Source: Flavobacterium fryxellicola (GTDB lineage Bacteria; Bacteroidota; Bacteroidia; Flavobacteriales; Flavobacteriaceae). Taken from it: a DNA stretch of 57,922 nucleotides. Numbering within the stretch: the stretch's first letter is position 1; each line of letters opens with the position of its first letter. The notes below the pieces were generated by a model, which searched no databases, was not told where the DNA came from, and was given only the letters and a program-made list of their open reading frames with translations. The DNA is taken from NCBI RefSeq assembly GCF_900143245.1, contig NZ_FRDK01000013.1, positions 1 through 57,922 of the forward strand. The letters run 5' to 3'. Below, in pieces: positions 44,642-52,644 of the stretch. A program made the translations under genes and the position numbers.

Positions 44642-45315
44642 TTATTTGCAATCTAAATTTGCTTTAATAACGTAAATTCCTTCGCCATTTGCAATTTCTC
44701 CCGAATCGACAATTGCCGAGGAGTGTAAAACCTATTACCCATTTTCGCTTTCAAAAGCTTTAAATTAGTAGAGCGTAAACCGCCGCAAGGCATAATTGCA
44801 ATGCGATTGGCTGCTTTTTTTGATTAACACGGCTAAAACTGCTATTCCGTCCACACAATTTTCTGCACGCCCTGATGTCAAACTAGTTTCAAATCCACAT
44901 TTTAGAATTGATTTTAATGCTTCAGTTGTATTTTCAACCTCATCAAAAGCACGATGAAAAGTACAAGGCAATGGTTTTGCCAAAGCTACTAAATCACAAT
45001 TCTGTTGTTGATTGACCAAACCACTTTCTTTTAAGATACCAAATACAAATCCGTTTGCTTTTGCTTCTTTGAACGTTTTTATTGAAGCTTTCATTTGTTC
45101 CAATTCAAAATCAGAGTAAACAAAATTCCCACTTCGAGACCGAATCATAACATATAGAACGATGGTTGTTTTATGACGTACAGTTTTAAAAAGTTCAAGA
45201 TCTAGTGTAACACCACCTACATTTCTATTGGCACACAATTCAATTCGCTCAGCACCATTGGCTGGTGCCACGATAGCAGATTAAAGCAGGCGATTTCTAA
45301 TTTCGATTTTTTCAT
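44642..45315 (-). pseudogene. cutC: Copper homeostasis protein CutC, frameshifted
   Basis: The sequence is clearly CutC, but in four frame pieces. The start MKKSKLEIACFN (ATG at 45313-45315) breaks near 45280; the main piece IVAPANGAERIELCANRNVGG to LTSGRAENCVDGIAVL runs to the A7 tract near 44815, where one extra A shifts the frame; RIAIMPCGGLRSTNLKLLK continues in the second; after about 44740 the tail HSSAIVDSGEIANGEGIYVI is in the third, ending at TAA 44642-44644. The ATG follows the stop of the asparaginase gene directly. The protein cannot be made whole. Confidence 0.88.
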
Positions 45316-46311
45316 TTAGTGCATAAAGTATTCAGCATCTATTAATCGGTTTCCTGTTGCATCATGAACGGCGTAATTAAAACCGCCTTGAATGCAATAC
45401 GAACCAAATTCTCCTTTTTTATTTAAAGCGATAAAGCCCACTTGAATGTCTTTTACGTTTCTATTTCTTTTTTTAGTCAAATTTACAATCCGGGCAACCG
45501 CCTCTTCACAGGCCTTTTGTGGTGACTTGCCTTGACGCATTAATTCGACAACCAAATGACAACCCGAAATACGAATCACTTCCTCTCCATGACCAGTGGC
45601 CGTGGCGGCTCCAATTTCATTATCAACATACAAGCCTGCTCCAATAATTGGGGAATCACCCAAACGTCCCTGCATTTTAAAAGCCATTCCGCTTGTGGTG
45701 CATGCACCCGAAAGATTTCCAGCAGCGTCCAAAGCAATCATCCCAATAGTGTCGTGATTCTCAATATTAGCAATGGGTTTGTATTGACTGGTTTTCAACC
45801 ATTCTTTCCATTCTTTTTCGGATTCTTCGACTAATAAATTTTCTTTTACGAAACCTTGAGATAAGGCAAACTGCAAGGCTCCGTCACCTACCAACATCAC
45901 GTGAGGTGTTTTTTCCATCACGGCTCGAGCCACTGAGATAGGATGTTTTATAAATTCTAAACAACCAACGGAACCAATGTTTGCATTTTCATCCATGATG
46001 CACGCATCCAGTGTAACGCGACCCTCTCGATCCGGTCTTCCACCATACCCCACGCTGCGCTCCGATGCATCTCCCTCGGGAATTTTCACTCCAGCTTCAA
46101 CGGCATCTAAGGCCCGTCCCTTGTTTTTTAAAATAGCCCAAGCCGCCACATTGGCTTTTAGCCCAAAGTTCCATGTCGAAAGTACAATGGGTTTGATACC
46201 TTTTACAAAGGAAAGATCATTTTCTTCCTCAGGTTTACCTTCAAAAGATTGCAAGGCCACAGCTGCAGAAGCAAGAGCCGCTGTTTTCAAAAAATTTCTA
46301 CGGTTTGTCAT
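45316..46311 (-). CDS. N4-(beta-N-acetylglucosaminyl)-L-asparaginase
   Basis: An Ntn hydrolase that releases aspartate from N-glycosyl-asparagine. The N-terminus NRRNFLKTAALASAA has the twin arginine and hydrophobic run of a Tat signal. The precursor is expected to cut itself before Thr188 in NHDTIGM, which becomes the nucleophile. VGDGALQFAL, TSGMAFKMQGRLGDSPIIGAG and GATATGHGEEVIRISG match the family, whose best-studied bacterial member is from Elizabethkingia. It has 331 residues. It leads a two-gene unit with the broken cutC. Confidence 0.93.
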   Translation of the reverse strand: MTNRRNFLKTAALASAAVALQSFEGKPEEENDLSFVKGIKPIVLSTWNFGLKANVAAWAILKNKGRALDAVEAGVKIPEGDASERSVGYGGRPDREGRVTLDACIMDENANIGSVGCLEFIKHPISVARAVMEKTPHVMLVGDGALQFALSQGFVKENLLVEESEKEWKEWLKTSQYKPIANIENHDTIGMIALDAAGNLSGACTTSGMAFKMQGRLGDSPIIGAGLYVDNEIGAATATGHGEEVIRISGCHLVVELMRQGKSPQKACEEAVARIVNLTKKRNRNVKDIQVGFIALNKKGEFGSYCIQGGFNYAVHDATGNRLIDAEYFMH

Positions 46312-46376
46312 TGGGTTAGGGTACTAGTGGTTGTTTCGGTTTTGAAGTATAAATATAAAGTATCCTATTTACATAA

Positions 46377-46407
46377 AAAAACCTGCACATTAATTTGTGC
46401 AGGTTTC
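46377..46407 (-). terminator. fabH terminator
   Basis: AACCTGCACA and TGTGCAGGTT arms with a minus-strand T-run lie behind fabH. Confidence 0.85.
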
Positions 46408-46458
46408 GTATTTGTGTAACCAAAAAGTTTGTTTTAAAGTAAAATTTTTACCCCATTA

Positions 46459-47466
46459 TTACCATTTGATAATTGCGCTTCCCCAAGTAAAACCACTTCC
46501 AAATGCTGCTAAAATAACAGTATCTCCTGATTTTATTTTTCCTTGTTCCCAAGCTTCGGTTAAAGCAATTGGAATAGAAGCTGCGGTCGTATTTCCGTAT
46601 TTTTGAATATTATTAAACACTTGATCGTCTGTCAAGTTGAATTTCTTTTGGATAAACTGAGAAATTCTCAAGTTTGCTTGATGCGGAATCAACATGTCAA
46701 TATCAGAAACCTCCAAATTATTGGCCTGCAATCCTTCATTAATCACTTCGCTGAAACGAACGACTGCATTTTTAAACACAAATTGACCGTTCATATATGG
46801 GAAATAACTTTCATCATCAGGATCATTATCAGCCAAAATATCGGTTATCCAACGGCCTCCCATTCCTGGAGCTTTTACAATTAATTCCTCTGCGTGCTGT
46901 CCTTCAGAATGCAAATGTGTGGATAAAATTCCTTTGGTCAAATCTTCCTCTCGGCTCAAAATAGCAGCTCCCGCCCCATCTCCAAAAATTACAGAAACGC
47001 CTCGTCCCCTAGATGTCATATCTAATCCTGTCGAATGAACCTCTGATCCAATAACTAAAATGTTTTTATACATTCCGGTTTTTATATATTGATCTGCCAC
47101 TGACAAAGCGTATATAAATCCTGAACATTGATTTCTTACATCTAAAGCTCCTACTGTTCTTAGACCCAAATCACGCTGCACCAAAACTCCTGGACCAGGA
47201 AAATAGTAATCGGGACTCAATGTGGCAAAAACCACAAAATCAATATCCTCTTTCGCTACTCCTGAACGCTCAATCGCGATTTTAGCCGCTTTTACTCCCA
47301 TGGAAGTGGTCGTGTCTTCGCCTTTTATAATGTGACGTCGTTCTTGTATCCCTGTTCGCTCCTGAATCCACTCATCATTGGTATCAATAATTTTTGATAA
47401 ATCGTCATTTGTGACCACGTTTTCGGGAACGTAATAACCCAATCCTGCTATTTTTGAATGATACAT
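46459..47466 (-). CDS. fabH: 3-oxoacyl-ACP synthase III (KAS III)
   Basis: It starts fatty acid synthesis by condensing acetyl-CoA (or a branched starter) with malonyl-ACP. The catalytic cysteine is Cys114 in NQCSGFIYAL; the histidine is in IPHQANLRI near 255 and the asparagine in YGNTTAASIP near 287. TNDEWIQERTGIQERR and GAAFGSGFTWG-type C-terminal glycines complete it. It has 335 residues. It is monocistronic with a promoter and a terminator, away from other fab genes. Confidence 0.94.
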   Translation of the reverse strand: MYHSKIAGLGYYVPENVVTNDDLSKIIDTNDEWIQERTGIQERRHIIKGEDTTTSMGVKAAKIAIERSGVAKEDIDFVVFATLSPDYYFPGPGVLVQRDLGLRTVGALDVRNQCSGFIYALSVADQYIKTGMYKNILVIGSEVHSTGLDMTSRGRGVSVIFGDGAGAAILSREEDLTKGILSTHLHSEGQHAEELIVKAPGMGGRWITDILADNDPDDESYFPYMNGQFVFKNAVVRFSEVINEGLQANNLEVSDIDMLIPHQANLRISQFIQKKFNLTDDQVFNNIQKYGNTTAASIPIALTEAWEQGKIKSGDTVILAAFGSGFTWGSAIIKW

Positions 47467-47495
47467 ACTATTGTTATTTTATTAAAATCAGATTT

Positions 47496-47529
47496 CAAAT
47501 TTAAAATATCCTTAAAATAAGAGGACCAA
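47496..47529 (-). promoter_or_regulatory. fabH promoter
   Basis: On the minus strand TTG, 23 bases and TAAATTTG fit the TTG-(17-23)-TAnnTTTG consensus; the ATG lies 30 bases downstream. Confidence 0.55.
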
Positions 47530-47753
47530 ATTACCACTTTTTTAGCAATTTACAAGTTTTATCCATTTATCAGCCTTTCAAAGCCTTCTTACTACAAAAT
47601 AGATAAAAAACGCAATGCGAATGAAATAAGTCGCAACCAAGCAAGAACCAATGTAAAAGTTAAAAAATGATATTTAGGCTCAAATGTAACAACATTGACT
47701 TATTTTAGCCTCATAATACGTACTACTAACGCTAATTTAAAATCATTCAAATT

Positions 47754-50165
47754 ATGAAATTAAAAATTCCATTATTTTTCTTTCTTGGACTGAGCTTAAC
47801 CACCTTTGCACAAGAAAACCTATCGTATCAAAAACCATCTCAATCCATCTTAGCTTTAGCTGATTATGAGAGAGCCCCGGCGGTATCAATGGATACCAAA
47901 AAAGAATACCTGCTTTTGACGTATCGAAATACTTACAAATCACTAGACGATTTAAATCAGGAAGAACTGCGTTTGGGCGGATTGCGTATCAATCCTATTA
48001 CGAATATTTCTAGTACAGTTACGTACGTAAACAACCTGAAATTACGCAAAATCAAAGATAAAAATGAAATACAAGTGACAGGATTGCCTACTAATCCTCG
48101 CATCAGTACAATCAGTTGGTCTCCAAATGACAAAAAAATCTCATTTTCCCACACGACGGCTACCGGAGTAGAACTTTGGGTTCTTGATGTAGCTTCGGCG
48201 AAAGCCAAAAAATTAACAGAAGCCACCGTCAATGCTAATATAGGAAGTCCATTCAGCTGGATGGATGATAACGAAACCATTTTGGTAAAAATGCTTCCAA
48301 AAAATAGAGCTGCGTTACTAGATGCCAAAAAAGATTTGCCAGCCGGTCCAATAATTTCAAATGCGGATGGAGCCAAGTCACAAAACAGAACCTATCCGGA
48401 TATGTTAAAAAACAAGAATGATGAAATCAATTTTGAGAACATCATGACGTCTGAATTATACAAAGTAAACTTGGACGGAACCGCAACCTTGTTCAAAAAA
48501 GCGGACATGTATGCCGGAGAAAGCTTTTCCCCAGATGGAAATTATTTAATGGTAACCACGATTCAAAAGCCCTTTTCATACATCGTTCCCTTGAGTCGGT
48601 TTCCGTCAAAATCTGTAGTTTATGACAAAGCAGGAAACGAAGTTAAAGTAGTGAATGAAGTACCGCTAACTGAAATTATCCCAAAAGGATTTATGGCTGT
48701 GCGAAAAGGAAAAAGAAACATGAGCTGGAGGGCTGATAAGCCAGCAACCTTAGCTTATGCTGAAGCTTTAGATGGTGGAGATCCAGCCAATAAAGTGGAA
48801 TTCAGAGATGAAGTTTTCCAATGGAACGCACCATTTGATTCCCCTGCCACTTCCTTAGTGAAAACACCGCAGCGCTACGACAGAATGATTTGGGGCGATG
48901 ACAATACTGCTATAGTTTCAGATGAATGGTATGACACCCGAAATACCAAAACCTACTTAATCAACCCATCCAATCCAAGTCAAGCTCCAAAAGTAATTTT
49001 TGACCGAAACTCTCAGGATGTGTATTCCGATCCAGGGAATTTTGAAACAAGAAAAAACGAATACAACCGCTATGTTTTAGCCATCGAAGATGACAATGCT
49101 TACCTTATTGGTGCTGGTTTCACTAAAAACGGACAATTTCCATTTATTAGTTCCTTCAATTTAAAATCAGCACAAGCAAAACGTTTGTACACTTCGACTT
49201 ACACCGATAAAAAAGAAGATATATTAGAGATTGAAGACTTCAAGAAAGGAACGGTTTTAGTTCAAATCCAGTCTAAGAATGAATATCCTAATTATTACTT
49301 GAGAAACATCTACCAAAAAAACAAGTTGACTCCGATTACTACATTCAAAAATCCATTTGAAAGTATTAAAAATGTAAGCAAAGAGGTAATTAAATACAAA
49401 CGGAAGGATGGCGTTGAATTATCAGGAACGTTGTATTTGCCTGTTGGTTATGACAAGGTAAAAAAAGAGAAAATGCCCTTGTTAATTTGGGCGTATCCAG
49501 CAGAATATAAAGACAAAAATTCAGCTGGGCAAAGCACACAAAACCCAAATGAGTTCACATTTCCTAGTTATGGTTCTTTCGTATATTGGGTAACCAAAGG
49601 CTATGTTGTTCTGGATGATGCTGCTTTTCCAATTATTGGTGAAGGAACGACGGAACCAAATGATAATTTCATCACGCAATTAGTAGACAATGCAGAAGCG
49701 GCAATCAATGCGGTAGATGCTTTGGGGTACATCAACAGAAAAAAAGTAGCCGTTGGTGGTCACTCGTACGGTGCTTTTATGACAGCTAATTTACTGACAC
49801 ATTCCAATCTTTTTGCCTGTGGAATTGCCCGAAGTGGCGCGTATAACAGAACGTTGACCCCTTTTGGTTTTCAAAGTGAACAGCGCAACTACTGGGAAAC
49901 TCCAGAAGTGTACAATGCGATGTCGCCTTTTATGAATGCGGATAAAATGAAAACGCCTATGTTGTTAGTTCACGGTGAAGCTGATAACAATCCGGGAACT
50001 TTTACTTTGCAAACCGAACGGTATTTTCAAGCTTTGAAAGGTTTAGGCGCTCCAGCACGAATGGTGATTCTTCCAAAAGAAGCGCATGGATATGTAGCCA
50101 AAGAGAACATCTTACACTTGCTATGGGAACAAGATCAGTTTTTAGAAAAGTATTTGAAGAATTAA
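47754..50165 (+). CDS. S9 family serine peptidase (prolyl oligopeptidase type)
   Basis: A secreted or periplasmic peptidase of 803 residues. The signal peptide covers about 1-20 (ending TTFAQ). A beta-propeller-like N-terminal region of about 530 residues precedes the alpha/beta hydrolase domain. The catalytic triad is Ser671 (GGHSYGAFM), Asp744 (HGEADNNPG) and His778 (KEAHGY). The NxPG after the aspartate resembles glutamyl/S9C-type members. It would degrade peptides outside the cytoplasm. A bidirectional terminator follows. Confidence 0.92.
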   Translation: MKLKIPLFFFLGLSLTTFAQENLSYQKPSQSILALADYERAPAVSMDTKKEYLLLTYRNTYKSLDDLNQEELRLGGLRINPITNISSTVTYVNNLKLRKIKDKNEIQVTGLPTNPRISTISWSPNDKKISFSHTTATGVELWVLDVASAKAKKLTEATVNANIGSPFSWMDDNETILVKMLPKNRAALLDAKKDLPAGPIISNADGAKSQNRTYPDMLKNKNDEINFENIMTSELYKVNLDGTATLFKKADMYAGESFSPDGNYLMVTTIQKPFSYIVPLSRFPSKSVVYDKAGNEVKVVNEVPLTEIIPKGFMAVRKGKRNMSWRADKPATLAYAEALDGGDPANKVEFRDEVFQWNAPFDSPATSLVKTPQRYDRMIWGDDNTAIVSDEWYDTRNTKTYLINPSNPSQAPKVIFDRNSQDVYSDPGNFETRKNEYNRYVLAIEDDNAYLIGAGFTKNGQFPFISSFNLKSAQAKRLYTSTYTDKKEDILEIEDFKKGTVLVQIQSKNEYPNYYLRNIYQKNKLTPITTFKNPFESIKNVSKEVIKYKRKDGVELSGTLYLPVGYDKVKKEKMPLLIWAYPAEYKDKNSAGQSTQNPNEFTFPSYGSFVYWVTKGYVVLDDAAFPIIGEGTTEPNDNFITQLVDNAEAAINAVDALGYINRKKVAVGGHSYGAFMTANLLTHSNLFACGIARSGAYNRTLTPFGFQSEQRNYWETPEVYNAMSPFMNADKMKTPMLLVHGEADNNPGTFTLQTERYFQALKGLGAPARMVILPKEAHGYVAKENILHLLWEQDQFLEKYLKN

Positions 50166-50184
50166 TTCAACTCGCAAATAATTT

Positions 50185-50217
50185 CAAAACCCCAAAATCG
50201 TTGATTTTGGGGTTTTG
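50185..50217. terminator. Bidirectional terminator between S9 peptidase and ABC ATPase
   Basis: A 15-base perfect stem (CAAAACCCCAAAATC and its complement, loop GTT) stands between two converging genes. Confidence 0.85.
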
Positions 50218-50222
50218 TGTTT

Positions 50223-51173
50223 TTAGGCTAACATTAAGTAGACTTCTTGATTGAGATCTAGTTTGGTATCGTGCTCGAAGAAAATGGCCCTTTTTTCAAA
50301 AGCCGCTTTGACTAAGTAATGACTTCCTTTAAAATAACATTGCTTCACCACTGCTTTCATCAGCGCGTTGTCTACTACTTTCAATTGATGTGGATACAGT
50401 AAAAGCAGGGCATCTTCATCTGCTTCAAGAGCTATCAGCTGAGACAGTCGCAGCTCATTTACCTCTCCAAACAGAGAAGCAATGTACTTACTACCTGGTT
50501 TTTCATATATTGTTTTTGAATCTCCTTTTGCTACTACTTTTCCATTTTGAACCACAATGGTTTCATCAGAGAAAGACAAGGCGTCCGTGCTGTCGTGCGT
50601 AGCAATAATACACATAACGCCTTTGTCTTTCAAGTAACGGAATAAGTTGCGACGCAAGGAGTTCTTCCGAAAAGAATCAATTTGACTGAACGGTTCATCT
50701 AACAATAATATTTCAGGCTCCAAAGCCAAAACCCTAGCTAACGCCACTCTTTGCTGCTGTCCTCCACTTAGAAATTTTGCTTTTACTTTTGCGAAAGCAC
50801 TCATCTCGACCATATCTAATAACTCTTGAACGCGCGTTTTCTTTTGCTCAGGATACATATTCGACAGGAACTTGCCCACATTTTCTTCGACCGTGATGTA
50901 CGGCATCAAATCAAAATCCTGGGCTAAATATTTAATAAAATCTTCCCCCGGAACGAGGTTGTTTTTGGGCCCTAAAATGGGCTTTTCGTTATACTTTATT
51001 GAACCGCTATCCAGATCATACAATCCATATATGAGTTTTAGCAAGGTGCTTTTCCCGCAACCGCTTTCGCCAATAATAGCTGCATTTTGACCTTTGGCAA
51101 TCGTAAAACTAACCTGCTCGATAACGGGTGTATCACTGTACGTAAACGATATGTCTTTTATCTCTAGCATCAT
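50223..51173 (-). CDS. ABC transporter ATP-binding protein
   Basis: A 316-residue ATPase. Walker A GESGCGKST is near 36-44, the Q-loop YLAQDFDLMPYIT near 89, the signature LSGGQQQRVALAR near 134-146, Walker B ILLLDEPFSQID near 155, and the H-loop ATHDSTDAL near 191. About 80 C-terminal residues resemble the TOBE-type regulatory end of PotA/FbpC-like importers. No permease or binding protein is adjacent, so its substrate is unknown. The second codon is also ATG (51170), a possible start. Confidence 0.88.
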   Translation of the reverse strand: MMLEIKDISFTYSDTPVIEQVSFTIAKGQNAAIIGESGCGKSTLLKLIYGLYDLDSGSIKYNEKPILGPKNNLVPGEDFIKYLAQDFDLMPYITVEENVGKFLSNMYPEQKKTRVQELLDMVEMSAFAKVKAKFLSGGQQQRVALARVLALEPEILLLDEPFSQIDSFRKNSLRRNLFRYLKDKGVMCIIATHDSTDALSFSDETIVVQNGKVVAKGDSKTIYEKPGSKYIASLFGEVNELRLSQLIALEADEDALLLLYPHQLKVVDNALMKAVVKQCYFKGSHYLVKAAFEKRAIFFEHDTKLDLNQEVYLMLA

Positions 51174-51188
51174 CTGTATTTAAGAGTG

Positions 51189-51196
51189 CAAATTTA
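51189..51196 (-). promoter_or_regulatory. ABC ATPase -7 box
   Basis: TAAATTTG followed by C on the minus strand, 15 bases before the ATG; a TTTTTTTG lies about 24 bases further upstream. Confidence 0.5.
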
Positions 51197-51221
51197 CAAA
51201 GATTAATTCAAATTTAGACAC

Positions 51222-51256
51222 AAAAAAAGGCTGCTTCTTAACGAAACAGCCCTTGT
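51222..51256 (-). terminator. OmpA gene terminator
   Basis: AGGCTG-TTC and GAA-CAGCCT arms with a minus-strand T-run lie directly behind the OmpA gene. Confidence 0.8.
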
Positions 51257-51274
51257 ATTTATGGTAATTTTTGC

Positions 51275-51970
51275 TTAATTTTTTACTTCCGCTTCCGCAT
51301 CTTTAACCATTTTGGCATTTGCAGTAATAGCAAATTCAACACGACGGTTTTGACTTCTACCTTCAACCGTTTGATTAGAAGCAATTGGATCTGCAATTCC
51401 TAAACCAGTAACTTGGAATCTACTAGAAGAGACACCTTTACTGTTTAAATAATTTCTAACAGCAGCAGCTCTTTCTCCTGAAAGTTTTAAGTTATAATCT
51501 GCTGGACCAGTACTGTCTGTGTACCCATATATAGTAATGTCTGTATCTGGATACTCTGCAAAAACAGGAACTAATTTATCTAAGTTTGCTTTTGCACTTG
51601 CAGTCAAGGACGATTTGTTAGTATCAAAACGTACTGCATTTTCATTTAACACTAATTTGATTCCTTCACCCACACGAACTACTTCAGCTCCAGGAAGAAC
51701 AGCATCAATTTCTCTAGCTTGCTTGTCCATTTTATTACCAATAACGCCACCGGCAACACCACCTACAACGCCACCTAATACAGCTCCCATTGCACCATTA
51801 CCGCCTTTACCAAGGTTGTTCCCTAGAACACCACCTAATACAGCTCCTGCAACGGCACCTATTCCGGCTCCTCTTTGCGTTTTATTCGTATTCTTTAATG
51901 ATTCACAACTTGTAAACAGGGAACCCATAATCATTATTGTTGCCATAGCAACTATTGAAATCTTTTTCAT
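51275..51970 (-). CDS. OmpA family lipoprotein with glycine zipper
   Basis: A 231-residue envelope protein. The lipobox ends FTSC (Cys22). A glycine-zipper segment rich in GxxxG follows at about 34-80 (GIGAVAGAVLGGVLG, then VVGGVAGGVIGNKM). The OmpA peptidoglycan-binding domain occupies about 105-215, with VRFDTNKSSL, YTDSTGPADYNLKLSGERA and SQNRRVEFAI. It anchors to the cell wall. It lies 17 bases behind the lipocalin-like gene, so both form an operon. Confidence 0.92.
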   Translation of the reverse strand: MKKISIVAMATIMIMGSLFTSCESLKNTNKTQRGAGIGAVAGAVLGGVLGNNLGKGGNGAMGAVLGGVVGGVAGGVIGNKMDKQAREIDAVLPGAEVVRVGEGIKLVLNENAVRFDTNKSSLTASAKANLDKLVPVFAEYPDTDITIYGYTDSTGPADYNLKLSGERAAAVRNYLNSKGVSSSRFQVTGLGIADPIASNQTVEGRSQNRRVEFAITANAKMVKDAEAEVKN

Positions 51971-51987
51971 ATCTCTATTTTTTTTAA

Positions 51988-52464
51988 TTAATTAACTTTT
52001 TGAAATTGATACACTACATCAGTCATTTTACCTCCAACATCGATTTTATCAATCAATTGAAAAGAACTTGCTGTTTGATTTGCAACATATAAAATGTAAC
52101 CATCTCTTACTTTTCTCGCTTTTTCCCCTGCATCAAGTACTTTTAAAACAAACTGACCGTCATTATTAACAAACCAAGTAATTGGAGAATTAAAAGATGC
52201 ACAATTTGCTTTAGTCAAAGCCATATTTCCTTTGTTATTATTGGAAATAAATTTCCACGTACTTCCTACAAAACACTCTGAGTCTGCCAATTGAAAAGTA
52301 TTTACTTTGATGTATTGCGAACCGGGATACGTTACCGAGCTGATTACCCAATTCCCTTTCATAGCTACTTGCGCTTTTCTATCTGTATTGGTACTTGTCA
52401 CTGATGTTGACTTACATGCGAACATCAAAACAGCCAATGTGCACATTAAAATTACTTTTTTCAT
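51988..52464 (-). CDS. Lipocalin-like lipoprotein
   Basis: A 158-residue lipoprotein; the signal peptide ends MFAC (Cys17). The mature part begins with a Ser/Thr-rich linker and has a lipocalin-like barrel: GNWVISSVTYPGSQYIKV, GSTWKFISNNNKGNM, FQLIDKIDVGGKMTDVVY. The ligand is unknown. The frame stays open to 52530, but that part overlaps the promoter box and palindrome upstream, so the start is 52464. It heads the operon with the OmpA lipoprotein, a common flavobacterial pair. Confidence 0.85.
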   Translation of the reverse strand: MKKVILMCTLAVLMFACKSTSVTSTNTDRKAQVAMKGNWVISSVTYPGSQYIKVNTFQLADSECFVGSTWKFISNNNKGNMALTKANCASFNSPITWFVNNDGQFVLKVLDAGEKARKVRDGYILYVANQTASSFQLIDKIDVGGKMTDVVYQFQKVN

Positions 52465-52495
52465 TTTCTTAAAATTTAATGAATTAATACTTACA

Positions 52496-52503
52496 CAAAT
52501 GTA
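52496..52503 (-). promoter_or_regulatory. Lipocalin-OmpA operon -7 box
   Basis: TACATTTG on the minus strand is a full match to TAnnTTTG, 31 bases before the ATG. A TTG lies 24 bases upstream, at the far end of a palindrome. Confidence 0.5.
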
Positions 52504-52510
52504 CGAAGCA

Positions 52511-52530
52511 TTGAAACAAGTTTGTTTCAA
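52511..52530. promoter_or_regulatory. Candidate operator palindrome upstream of lipocalin-OmpA
   Basis: TTGAAACAA and TTGTTTCAA are perfect 9-base arms with a 2-base spacer. The site covers the spacer and -33 region of the promoter at 52496-52503, a usual place for a repressor dimer. The divergent htpG starts 114 bases away. Confidence 0.45.
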
Positions 52531-52644
52531 AATTATAATATTTTATATCATAATTAACGCTTACGACAATTTGTCACTTCCTTTACAATTGGTATTCTAT
52601 TTGAAAGAATTGTAATCGTAAAAATTAATTTAAAAATTCAAAAT

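Noticed and set aside
51519..51995. Proline/threonine-rich plus-strand frame opposite the OmpA gene
   Set aside because: It is the complement of the glycine-zipper coding sequence; not a real protein.
52465..52530. N-terminal extension of the lipocalin-like protein
   Set aside because: It would move a clear lipoprotein signal peptide away from the N-terminus and covers the promoter and palindrome.
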